64,000 nt of DNA from Stratiolaelaps scimitus (lineage: Eukaryota; Arthropoda; Arachnida; Mesostigmata; Laelapidae): positions 2,790,001 through 2,854,000 of the forward strand of contig JABWDB010000021.1 in assembly GCA_019614645.1 (NCBI GenBank), in the 5' to 3' direction. A program made the translations under genes and the position numbers. The notes beneath the pieces were generated by a model, which saw only the letters and a list, made by a program, of their open reading frames with translations, did not search any database and was not told the origin of the DNA. This document shows positions 26,572 through 37,589 of this stretch, one piece after another. Positions within the stretch are counted from its first letter, which is position 1; every line of letters begins with the position of its first letter.

Positions 26572-28395
26572 TAGTGTGGAGTGAGCTCGTAGAGCAGTCG
26601 TCTGATTTTATTTTAGTACCTCTCTAATGCATTTTCTCTCGTAGACGAAAGCTGAATGAGCGAAAATTTGTTCTGGGCACATGGACGCAATGAGCGCACA
26701 TAGACAGACACATATACGCATACAGACAGACGCACATCGACATATTGATCGAATAGCTGCTTCTTCATGTTGCTGTTGTTGTTGTTGTTGTTCCTACCTT
26801 TCTAATCGGCTGCTCGCGAGACTCAGAGTCAAGTCACAGAGGTCGTTTGCGCGCGTCCGATAGCTGGGACGGCTTTTATTCACCTCGTTTGTGATCCGCT
26901 TCAACTGCATCAGCTGTCGATATTGCAACTTCTAGACGGTTAGGGTTGTGTTGTTCTATATATGCGTGCTGCTGCTGCTGGTGCGACTTCGGCCGCTGGG
27001 GCTCTTATTATGATGTTTTATGCGCTGCGCACTCGTTTTATGACGACGATGAGGTTGATCGTGAACCCGGAACGAACCCAACGCGGCACGATGGATCCCT
27101 TTCGAGACGGAGAAGAAGAACCGTACCAACCGCATAGAATGTATCTACGAAAGCGTGCGAGCTCTTTTTCCTTCTCTCTCTATATGATATATATATATAT
27201 ATATATATGTGTTCGTACTTGACTGCCTCGTGTATCGTAATACCAGCCTTCGGCTTTCTATAATAATCTGACCGTTATTTTTGAGCCGTTACTTTTGGCT
27301 CGCTTCGAAATATTGTCCTGAATGGTGCCCTCAGACAACGCGTGCCCGCAGTTCACCTGAATTATAGGCATCGATGGAGTTTGACGAAAGCATAAACAGA
27401 TTTTAGCCTCGTATCCCGTATCTTAATACAATAGAGACAATGTCTCGTGCGACGCTATGAAATTTGCAGCGTTCCTTCTCTTTGTTCTTGAACTCCCGCT
27501 GGTGGTGTCGCGTAATAACTCCTTCGCAGTATGCGTAAAACAGTATCCATGACGCCTATGAATACACAGCGGTGGAGTCATTTAATCCTCGGCGGTCATT
27601 TTGCTTTAAACCGACACAATGGCCTGTTTAAGATGAGTCAATTGTGGCCATATCTTCTCGTGCGTCCTGGTCTGTGTTTCTGCATTTTCTGGTTCTATTA
27701 AGCATCCTCAAGGGTCCGCTTGTATTTTCGCCAGCAATTAAGACTCAAATCAGATGCAAATTGGACCTGCTGTTGGGCTATAACCATATCCAGGATGTGG
27801 TCAAAGTGGGCGAGCCATTGGTAACAATACGGTTTTGATCAAAAGAGGTTCATGGTACAAAGAACGTCTTGCAACTATTACCAAAGAACGCCAGGGTACT
27901 ACGAAGAGTGCTTAGACCGAGTGGATTATCTCACCGAACCGGTTGTACGTGAATGAAGACACAAACTTTTTATGGACTTACCCCGTACAGCACAAGAGAT
28001 GGTATTCGATAATTAATAATAATAATAATCGAAATGCATACAAATAGTTCTCGTGGCCCTGGTCCTTCTCTCTCTTTATTTCTCTTTTAGCGCAGCACAA
28101 ACAAAAGCCCAGTCGAATGCTTCATCGTTAAGTAGAATATAATTTCGTGTCAGGGAGTAAACGATCAGCAATGGATGAGCGGTGATCAGTGACAAATTTT
28201 GTCATCATAACCCTTGCCTACGAAACGCTGTCCCACTCCACTCCTTATTCTGTTTTGTCCTTAATATGGAGCATTTCTTCTTGGGGTGCCACTACAATGT
28301 TGACATATAACATAAACATCATATTACTATGCTCTGTCGATTTTCCTTATCGTTTCGATTCCCAGCGGCAGTCTAGGAAAAAACAATGGAAATTC

Positions 28396-28627
28396 CTACT
28401 CCTTTTTTCCTCGTAGTGTGACTTTTGCCCTGATCGCCGATGTTGGGGCGCAGATTGATGAATTCGATGTCTCCCTCTCGTCGCATTCAATTTGCCCATC
28501 ATCCTCCATATCTAGGAGTGGCTCTGTGGAATTTTCTCTTGGCACTCGTCTTTGTTCAATGACGTTCCTTCGTGCCATCCCCCCATTGGACTTGTTATAC
28601 ATCTCTCGTGATTTGACGATGTCCACG
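28396..28627 (-). CDS. Candidate 3'-terminal coding exon, unrecognised
   Basis: On the minus strand a T-rich run ending in ACAACAG at 28628 forms a good acceptor. It is followed by about 76 codons of hydrophilic, Lys/Arg/Glu/Asp-rich sequence ending at TAG (28396-28398). The composition, with few Leu, varied polar residues and no repeats, reads like a cytoplasmic tail. No domain is recognised. The plus strand over the same DNA is also open (28418-28684) and has its own acceptor-like site (CTCGTAG) at 28417, so the strand is genuinely ambiguous. One of the two may be real and the other its shadow. Confidence 0.25.
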
Positions 28628-31460
28628 CTGTTGTGTTTCCAACACACAAGAAAAACAAAAATAAACTACAACTACTACAACTAGACGAAGCAGATGAAGC
28701 TGAAGACCCGCACAGCAGTAGCAGCTGATAGCTAACTGCAATAACAATAACACGAAAGCAAAAAGGCTTTACAACAACAACAGCCACACCAGGAGCAGCT
28801 ATGCCAGTAGCGTCTATTAATCTTATTATCGTCCACTGGATGATGCTATTCGGCTTGTGCAGATCGAACAAGGCCCGGCTTTGCACACCGTCAACAGCGT
28901 CACAAGACTCTGTGTATCTACACGTCGCTCCTATCTCATGCCAATTGCCAATAGCATCGTTGTTACGTTACCACCCTATAGTGCGTTATAAAGGCATACA
29001 TATTTCTGTGAATACACACACACAGACACGCACATATAGAGACAGACAGAGAGGCGTTATTTTGGTAGTTTCCTATTCTATCATCTGTTTCCCGCTTGCT
29101 TGCTGCATTGCTGCACAATGATCACTGTAGACAGGTACCTACAGCCATAGACAGCCTCGGTAAGCTCTTCTGCATAGATACCTATACGTGCATACACACA
29201 CATAAAACCGGCCAGTCAACGACGATGATATTAACTCTGTCTACAACAACAACAACCACAACAACAACAATAGCTATCATGATATGCAATGCAATCCCAA
29301 TTTCATCAAAAGCTTAAAGTATCTGCTCACCATTCTCCGCAGGGAGCTGTTGCTGTTTCTCCTGCTGATGTTCAAGTATCGCCTTCGGGACTCGATCCGT
29401 TTTAATCGTCGACTGGTTGCCAAGGACTTTGACAATGATTATCCGGCTGGCAGCAGTTATTTTTTTGGAATTCCAGCCCAGAAATGTGTACTCTGTATAT
29501 ATTGCATACATATGTTATTGAGAGGTGCAGCGTTGTTGCTGCGATAGTGATGATCAAGAGCGACTTGCTAGCAGTCAACGCGATAGACATTAAAATGATC
29601 AACGCTAAATGGTGGTAGATTGATGAGTATCGATTGCCGATCTTCAGGATACACATTGGACATAGAGGAGCAGATGTGTGTACCTGAATGAAGAGGAAAT
29701 TAGTGTTATGCTACCAATAACTAAAGAAGCCACAAAAAAAATGTCACAGCATGCTTGACTATGCTTCGGTTTAATTTCGTTATGTTTTTTTATATAATAT
29801 TTGTTTTGGATTTGGATACGTTTTTTAATTACGAAATTCCATTGCAAAAGTAAAATTTCGAATTTAGATACAAGTGTGTGCACATTAGAATGAATATGTG
29901 AATAATTGTTCCGACTATCGTAAACTTCTCGGGCTACATGTTGATATGCTCACTCGCTCATTTAGTCGACGTGAACAAATGGTCGATGTCAAACAGGCGA
30001 CACAGATAATAGGAGCAGTGCTTTAAGTTCTACAGTCATCTACTTAGGTTGGCATTCGTTCATCCTTGGAAGCGAGAAGATAACGACAAGTACAAAAATT
30101 AAACGAAATCTGGGAAAAACAGGAACGTCTGCATACTATGTACTACAATATGAATATATATAATATATATTTTATATATATATATATCGGGTCGAAAACC
30201 TTTGATCCGATCGTTTCATTTTACCCCGTATACACCAGACTTTGCATAACCCACATGGCGGTGGCATTTGAAATCGGCGCGACACTTCACTTCGTATGTT
30301 CAGCGCAAGCTACGGTATCATTCGTGAATGCATCTCAAATATTACCAAGTTCTTATAGAGTGAAGTCGACATCCAGCGAATATGCTTATAGTAGAACTGA
30401 CAAACTCAATGCAGCGGTCACTTTTTTGTTGCTGTTGTTGTCGTCGTCGTCGTTGTCGCTGTTATACGTAATTCCTCTTGTTTTTTTTTTCGTTATTCAT
30501 CGTGTATGTGTGTGTGTGATGAATATCGTGTGATCGCGTATATTCGTACGGTGGCCGCAGCGTAATATATTAGTACATCTATATACAGTATCGTGAATCC
30601 CCATACAGACGCGGGAGATCTCTTTTTCTATTGTACAAGACTTTCATATTGCTGGCGTCTGCTTCGCTCGTGCGGCTCGGCTTGTTCGCTGACATTTTCA
30701 CTAATGGAGGTTGTGACCCCTGCGGGAGCCAGAGATTCCCTTCATTTGACAGTTCAAGTGACACCTACAATTAAATGACGAGCCGATACGAATGTCCCGA
30801 TTTTAAGTCGACTTTGCGAAGTCGAAAGGCGGCAGCGTTTCTGTAGCTATTGGCGTCCGTTTCGCATATCAATCTATGTACGTCTCTCTCTATATCTATC
30901 CGTTTAGTGTGATGGTGTCGTATCCACTTCGTCGGGATATATGCTTGTGTGTGCGTGTATGTGCGCGCGTGTCTGTCTACAGCCAGGTGAGCGGATGTTA
31001 AATTTGTCAGGCGTAGTGCTGCTGCCATCAGCGAGATGACACGCTAACAAGAGTTGCAGATTGCAACCGACTGCAACACTGTGGGTGACATCGCTCTGAG
31101 GTGACATCTTTACGATGGCGAAAGGGACAATGATAGGTAGTGCTTACTAAACGGACACCCCGATAGAAGACATCGATGTATGATGATACATAGTAAAGAT
31201 ACAATATAGCACTGCACATAGAATACACCGTGCGACAGCATCATGAAAATGACGGTCGGGGTGATTCTGCCTCTGTGGCCGCCGCCGCCGCCACCGCCGC
31301 TGCTGTTGCTGTTGTATCGGGGTGCTAGTGGTGGTGGTGGTGGTGGTGAGGACCATATTCGCTTGTCCATTCGTTTATTCACTTGGAATTTAATTCAGCC
31401 ATTAATTCTGGATTCAAATTATGGTGGTGGAAATAATAATAATAATCATTTCGTTGTTTC
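28628..31460. other. Non-genic stretch
   Basis: No supported gene. It holds CAA-rich triplet runs (28770-28800, 29240-29272), a TA tract at about 30150-30187, GTT/CGT runs near 30425-30460, and GGT/CCG runs at 31280-31350. Open frames encode repeat-derived Thr, Val or Pro runs. Confidence 0.5.
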
Positions 31461-31531
31461 AACAAATCAATCGCTTCTACCGAACATCTGTCGATCGAAC
31501 GACGATGTTCGGTTGAAGCGATTGATTTGTT
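31461..31531. ncRNA. microRNA-precursor-like hairpin
   Basis: The two arms pair over about 32 base pairs with one mismatch (T31478 opposite T31514) and one single-base bulge (T31489), closed by a six-base loop (31494-31499). The 71-nt length, long nearly perfect stem and small loop match animal pre-miRNA geometry. The sequence within the arms is complex, not a microsatellite, so chance pairing is very unlikely. I do not recognise either arm as a known miRNA. A donor-like GTGAGT lies 50 bp downstream at 31583, so it may sit in or near a transcribed unit. Alternatives are a foldback miniature transposon, an endo-siRNA source or a structured exon. Either strand could give the product. Confidence 0.45.
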
Positions 31532-32011
31532 TACTTCAGGTGGGGGTCTAGCAAACGCAAATAGCTGTCGTATCGTGACTAGGTGAGTACACCTTCAGCT
31601 GTGGGATACTGCTCAGTTGATACAACAGCGATCATCAATACTAGAACACAGTGGGTATCCATCCTGTTCGTATGTTTAATGGTTTAATGTCCTCATCGAA
31701 ATACTCACAATAAACTTGCGTGGCATGCATCGTTCCAACGATCATTATGCTTTGTATTGGCAACGTTGTCCACGTTGCTCTACCATTGTAAATCTCCAAG
31801 GCGGTCTGGCTTTCGTTAGGTCAATCGATCATGCTTTATTGTCATCTTCAAGTGTTCAAGTGTGTCAAGTGTTCATGCAACAGAGTTCTGTTCTACAGAT
31901 TGTTCCCTTTTTTTATGGCAGCCAGGAACACCTTCGGCGACTTCGCATTTGACATGAACCGATATCCACGTGTAAGATGTTTTTTTATATCCGGGGTTTG
32001 AGACGAAGCGT
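31532..32011. other. Non-genic stretch between hairpin and tRNA-like sequence
   Basis: A 78-codon plus-strand open frame (31716-31952) has no recognisable domain. A consensus donor lies at 31583 (CTAG|GTGAGTACA). A tandem of three TCAAGTGT-type octamers lies near 31847-31875. Confidence 0.4.
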
Positions 32012-32084
32012 GTCTTCGTAGTGTAGACGATAGCGCGTTGGCCATCTAATCCAAAGGTGGCGGGTTCGACTCCCGCGAGTGGTA
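32012..32084 (+). tRNA. tRNA-Arg(TCT)-like sequence, probably pseudogene or SINE head
   Basis: Exactly 73 nt fit a tRNA frame. Positions 8-9 are TA. A D stem GTGT/GCGC pairs with two G-T wobbles. The anticodon arm TTGGC/TCCAA has one mismatch and an anticodon TCT. The variable loop has five bases, and the T stem GCGGG/CCCGC is perfect around TTCGACT. Both internal promoter boxes are present: a box A-like segment at 32019-32029 and a consensus box B around GGTTCGACTCC. Against function, position 33 is A instead of the near-universal T, and the acceptor stem barely pairs. A pseudogene or the head of a tRNA-derived SINE is more likely than an active gene. An adenine-rich stretch follows about 10 bases downstream. 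Confidence 0.45.
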
Positions 32085-32131
32085 GTCATTTTTAAAAAAA
32101 ACACCAAGGAATTAAGGTGCACTAAACCCCT

Positions 32132-32165
32132 AAATCGATTTTACTCTATAGAGTAAAATCGATTT
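32132..32165. repeat. Perfect 34-bp palindrome
   Basis: Each strand reads identically over 34 bases centred at 32148.5, giving two 17-base arms with no spacer. It lies 47 bp after the tRNA-like sequence. No known site of this exact form comes to mind. It could be a miniature element, a cruciform-prone site or a dimeric protein-binding site. Confidence 0.85.
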
Positions 32166-32463
32166 GCAATTGTCGCTCTCTGAATAATCAGCGTTTCAAA
32201 ATCCTCACAAATAGCATTTTTATTCAACAGTCTTTGGAACGAAGTACTTCCCCTATCACATACAGCGCTGCGTTACTTAAACGTAGTCTTATATCAAACT
32301 AATAATATTTATGCAAATAGTAGTTGTAGTTGTTGTAAAATTATTATGACCGTCTATTTTTGCGAATCTCGGTCAGTGTGCCTCTGCGCGTGTCCACATC
32401 TAACTAACATGGAAAATCGATAGCAGCTATGATTTAACTGCAGCTTAGATTTCTCCGTTCCAG

Positions 32464-32720
32464 AAAATGGCTCAAAATGGGGCAATTGTCCACCAATGGC
32501 AAGTTTTGACTTACAACGATACTCGAGAATATTTGGATATGCTGTCCACTGCGCGGCTTTACGCAGCCGCCGCGACAGCGCATTGTTACATGACATTTGA
32601 GAGAAATTCGTACATTTTCGTTGTGGGTGAAATTCCTATGGCTTCAAACCCCACAGTCGTCAACTCAGTAGACATAGTAGACTATGTTGGGTGGTGATTT
32701 CGCTGTCGAATAAAACGATG
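32464..32720 (+). CDS. Candidate exon with weak kelch-repeat-like pattern
   Basis: A good acceptor (TTTCTCCGTTCCAG) is followed by ATG at 32467 in strong context (AAAATGGC) and a 76-codon frame ending TGA at 32695-32697. A consensus donor GTAAGT follows at 32721, after an AATAAA at 32709. In the peptide, Trp11, the ML..AR segment (25-30), the hydrophobic YIFVVGE (49-55), NSVDIVDY (66-73) and Trp76 follow the order of a kelch blade. The normal GG doublet is GE, however, and the Arg-to-strand spacing is too long. It could be a decayed kelch exon, a small protein or coincidence. A stop before the donor argues against a simple internal exon. Confidence 0.3.
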
Positions 32721-32927
32721 GTAAGTTATTATATTCTATAATAGTTAGGTGTTATTATGCAACCAACATTACCGTTACTAAGAAATAATATTAATTCTAA
32801 ACGAAGCAGCCGATCGTAGCGGTCTAATTTTCATACAACAAATTGTCGAACAGTTAGGATGGCAGATCTTTGTCGGTATGCACTCACCTGCACTCCCTGA
32901 TGTGATATTATAGGTTTACCTACTATA

Positions 32928-32966
<39 letters not shown>

Positions 32967-33240
32967 AGTATGCCCGATATGAAAAGAGAGCAAATATCGC
33001 ATCGGCCATATATTGGTGTGTAGTGGACTATTTTTCGTTAGATATTGTTTCTTATTGCCTGGGCAATCATCGAGAGGCCAGCAGCAAATCGGTGATGCTC
33101 GATCGTTCAAATGATCCAAACGTCATCGGTGGCTTTCACCGCGGCGCGAATTCGCTTCTCTGCGGTCTAAGCGGTCGTAAAGGAAGAGTCCATTTTAAGC
33201 AACGGTGCCTACAAAAGCCGATAGGTGTTACGCTGACCCA
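32721..33240. other. Non-genic stretch with TA tract
   Basis: Contains a TA microsatellite at about 32934-32963 and a minus-strand consensus donor (CAG|GTGAGTGC) near 32885. A 76-codon plus-strand frame (33023-33253) shows no domain. Confidence 0.4.
32934..32963. repeat. TA dinucleotide microsatellite
   Basis: About fifteen TA units, one of more than twenty such tracts in the window. Confidence 0.85.
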
Positions 33241-33440
33241 GAGTCATCTCTGATCGTGCGCGGACTGATTCCATTGACGCGGCAGCGCTTTCAACAGCAG
33301 CCGTCTTCGGCTCAAATGATCGTGAACAACCCAATGCAGTCGACTTCCAGTAGCAGTGACTGGGACTGGAGCGATTTCCTCGATCCGCCGCACTTACAAA
33401 TATCAAAAGCGAAATCTACCTCGACAACCATTTCGAGCGT
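33241..33440 (+). CDS. Coding-like segment, unrecognised
   Basis: Following CAG at 33238-33240 (GCTGACCCAG, a possible acceptor), one plus-strand frame stays open with balanced codon use and a non-repetitive peptide: basic and Gln-rich first, then a Ser run leading to the motif DWDWSDFLDPP, then Lys/Ser/Thr. The acidic-aromatic motif is the kind of short peptide seen in transactivation or docking segments, but I cannot assign a family. An internal ATG lies at 33318. No convincing donor ends it, and the frame continues into repeats. Treat as a weak exon candidate. Confidence 0.18.
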
Positions 33441-36400
33441 TTATCTATCTATCTATAGGCCTATCCAAATCGCTTTTTTAATTTTGATTCAGGGACACAC
33501 ACACAGACACACAAGCAAACATGCAGGCGATACCAGGCACATGGTGGTTAGAGCCACTTGGCTCATCTCGACCAGTAGCCGCCGGCTGCGTCAACAGAAT
33601 GCCATCGTGATCCGAATATATCCATATATATATATATATGTGTGATGTGCGAAAAGTAGCTGACGTACGACATAGGCCGGTGTCAAGCAAGACTGGAGTT
33701 CGTTGAAACACTTGATGGTAATACAAATATACCAACGGTGTAACCGCAACGAGGAATAATTATGATGGTGAGTTTTGTTTATGCAAGGCGCAATGCTATA
33801 AGGCACCACTTCAGAGACAAGATTCGCTTCCTGTTACAAACTCGCACAGATCAGTGCAATGCCTAAATCTGGAGTAAACTGTTTCCTTCCGAGGTGCATA
33901 CACATCATGAAGCACTTGGAGCTCAAAGGGATGAGAAAAATGTGCTTCAACTTTTGCTATCAAAGTCAGTAAAAGCGAGCCGCTAAAAATCGACTTGTTT
34001 AATATATGCTTTGCGTGTGTCACATAAAATTGCGAGTATGTCAACAGTTCATTATTGAATTGCAACAAAGTTTGTGCAATGCTTTTTATTGAAAATATAT
34101 GGGTTACAAATGTACCCAAGTGAATGACTTAGCAGGGGACCTAAAGTCTCATTAATATGATTCACAGAGCAGGAAATGAATAGTATTATTAATTGCGAAT
34201 ATTAAATTATGCGTCTTGCAAAGTGCTGGAGAGGCTATTTGGAATCATGCGAGTTGGCCAGAAAAAGTCTGTTTCATTAAAAGAAAGAACCGAAGAATCT
34301 GTGTCTGTAAGGTAAATGTCTACAGCCATTACACTATTGAACGTTATCATCTCTTCACTTAATGATTAATTTTTTTTATTAAATCATGCATATTTGACTG
34401 TCGGTAATATTATTTCAAAAAGTCTATTATTTTTTAATTACACACGCACACACACAAGCACACATATCATCTCTGTACCGCTTTGTTCAATAACATTAGC
34501 CCAAGGACTGAGCAGTTCACGGATTCATTTCTCCAAACATATCGAAAGTTGTCTTATTGAAATTTTGATATCAAGTTTTCGAATTTGTTTCTGGGTAAAG
34601 AACTCGTCAAAGACCGGAATAGGTATCAATCCGACGGACCACAACACTTCTAACAAAAACCAGCAACTGTCGCAGGACTCCTTATGTTCATTATAATACG
34701 GTAATCATCACTTAATGAATATTTATGCAGTGATGATGTTACTGTCTAGGACAAACATTAATGTTGCAATAGCAGTAAGTTGTGCTGCTGCTGCCGCACC
34801 AAGTAAACCTTGCACCTATCGGACATTTAAGCTAGTTCATAGATAGGATAACGCAGGATGTTTTCGTTGAATACTACTGGGCTGGTTTCCCACTTTCATC
34901 GACGAGATGTCCGGCCTATTCCTCCATTTTGAAATACGTCCACGCAGCATAATTCTACCAAAACAGCAGAAACAACAATTACTGTCGACCATTGAGCACT
35001 TCACTTTAATACAACGCCTCGAACTGCATAAAGATCTTCTTTTATAATGCATCGCTTATTGTTGCTTCGGTTCAGATGGATCGGACACATCGATGTTGTC
35101 GTTGTTGCCCTCGTTCATGTCAATCCTCGTGCCAAAACCGAAGAAAAGCAGATCGACATTATCCGTCCATAGCCGCAGCCACCACCTCTGCGATGACACG
35201 CTGTAGTAGCGGTAGTAGCAAACATGAATTATGTTATAAGGAGCAATCGCCTGCCAACATAGGGTTCGCCGGCGGCGTTAGCAGCAGCATATAAAGCGCA
35301 TAGCTTTGCGGACCACTCATTGCCCGATCATTGTGTTGTGAATGACAGCTTCTCCAAGCGTCGTCACCAAGAGTGATTCATGGTGGCGGTAGCAGCGGCG
35401 TCGGCATAAACTTCATTTGCTTTTTATTCATCATCATCATCATCATCATCGTTATTATCATCAACGAATAATATTTCTTGTGTCTGTGTCGTTTGTCACA
35501 TTTTGTTGATCGTTCTGTTAAGCTGCTAAGGATGTGTCGATTTCGTTCTTCCTGTCGTTCCAACATCATTTGTACAGAGAAATGCTAAGCTTTAGCTACA
35601 GATATTCGGTATCCCCGACAGTGCGGGCTTGCCCATCGCATCGCGCGGTGGATCAACTCGTCCGTGTCCGAACGAGCTAATGGCTCGCTGCCTCTCTCTC
35701 TCTCTCTCGCTCGCTCGCTCTCTCACTCATATTCTCGAACTAGAAGCGGCAGCCCCCTATTGAACCAACAGTAGCAAGTTTGTCGTTGTCATTACGTTTT
35801 ACGCCCGTTCGTTTGACGTTCAGCACAGTGGGAACCAACGGTCGACTAAATATAATATTTTATAGCACGACTCTTGCTTTCGGATGGATAGCCTATGGCG
35901 GTGGCATTCAGTGAATCTTTCGGTAAGGCCCAACCGACACAGTGGGCTTCACACAGTGCTTTACGCGTTGCCAACAGCTTGTGTCGTCTTATGACTAGCC
36001 GAGAACTGGCTCCTCACTGGCCGTGATGGTGATGGTCAATCTGTCACCCGGTCTCGATTTGTGACGGCGGCCCGCGCGGACACTCCCGTCCAGTGTGTCT
36101 GGCACCCCGACGAGCTGCAGCAGATAAAGTGGTGCTGGTGGTGGCCGATGTTCACGGAGCTCACACAGTGCTTAAAGCAACATATGTAAAAACCGCAACA
36201 ACAGCAGCAGCAGCATCAACATCTAGACAGCAAACAGCAACAACAAGTAACAAATGAACGAGTCCGCCAGAGTAGACGATGTATTATAGTAGTGGTCTGT
36301 ATTGGTTCGTCAACATTCCCTCGCCACGTCTCGTCTTCGACTTCAAAACTGGATCAGATCAGCATTGGAACTGCCTGCCTGTCTGTGTGCGTACAAGAGA

Positions 36401-37558
36401 CAGATCCGAGCTGATGATGGAATTCAGTTAAAATCAGACGGATGAACATTGAGGGGCCAAGAGGCAGTGCAACAGACCAACAAACTAGAAGAACTCTCCC
36501 AATCGATGTTCATCCAGACTATTAAAGTACTACTACTACTACTTCTAGCACAACTATTACAAATACTCCTCTTTTATGTTCGCTTCCTTCCTCGTCGATG
36601 TTGTCGTATCATTGCTGTCGTTGTACTGCATTTGCATTTTTGTTCTGGCCTCACGAGTGCACCACACTAGTTACAATATGGCCACAAAATAACCAATGAT
36701 TGCAGAACGAACGGATGAATGAATGGGCGTTGAGAAAAAATTGACTTGTCGGATTAAGCTAACTTCAGCTAAAAGGACAGATTGGCAGAAACAACTGGAT
36801 GCGCTGTCATTCGGACAAGTATGCCCAATTCAGGTTAAGAGCACCATGCAAATATCGGCCATTGAAGTAACGTAGGCACAGTTTTTTCGTTCATTTGCAC
36901 TACGGCGTGCAATGCAGCGATCATAGTAACGCCGTGTACACAACGACTGTAATGGTATAGAAAGGAGCCTACTGGTATCATTTCAATGACAGCTTGTGGC
37001 TTCATACGGCAGAAGAGTGAGTGCACCATAGATGATACTACACCGATAATTTTATCTGCGAAGAAAGATACAACGTACAAAGTAATTCATGCTGTTCTCT
37101 GTGTGTGTCTACTCTAGACGTGGATGTAGTAGCCGCCACCACCGCCGCCGCTAATACCGATGAGTTATACCAATTGTGTGCGTCTGGAGATCAGATAACC
37201 AGTGAGATATAATTCACGCTACTTTTGGTTTCATTTTCGTTCACGTTTACGACGGCCCCAAAAATCATCACTATCATTATCACCATTTCATGAACGCTGG
37301 TCTGTCGTAAGTCAAATACTGTATCCGTCTCGATCTCTGATTATTCACCGTTCGTTTCTCGCGCCTCCCTCGATTATTATCACCACCTCGATGGCAATTT
37401 TCCCCTAGAGATCTGGGAACTATATGAACTTCATATGTGAACAAGGCACACATATACCTTGTCCACATAATATATCTGTCCAGACTTGCGTTACTTATTT
37501 CGGCCAGGAGTGAGTGATACGGGAAACGAGACACGTCACTTGAAAGACAATACAACAC

Positions 37559-37589
<31 letters not shown>

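Larger units (their letters stand above)
14160..28395. other. Long non-genic stretch
   Basis: Fourteen kilobases with no recognisable gene. From 14400 to 16800 and 20600 to 22100 the DNA is AT-rich with few triplet repeats. Other parts hold a GACT-type tetranucleotide run (17055-17099), GTT/CTG runs near 17340-17415, a C13 tract (18357-18369), a CT tract (22287-22316), ATT runs near 25010-25145, TA tracts (14637-14662, 25688-25711, 25791-25808, 27187-27208) and a G13 tract (26559-26571). Small inverted repeats lie at 14266-14288 and 21399-21423. Open frames of 60-200 codons here are repeat-driven or lack any domain. Confidence 0.5.
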
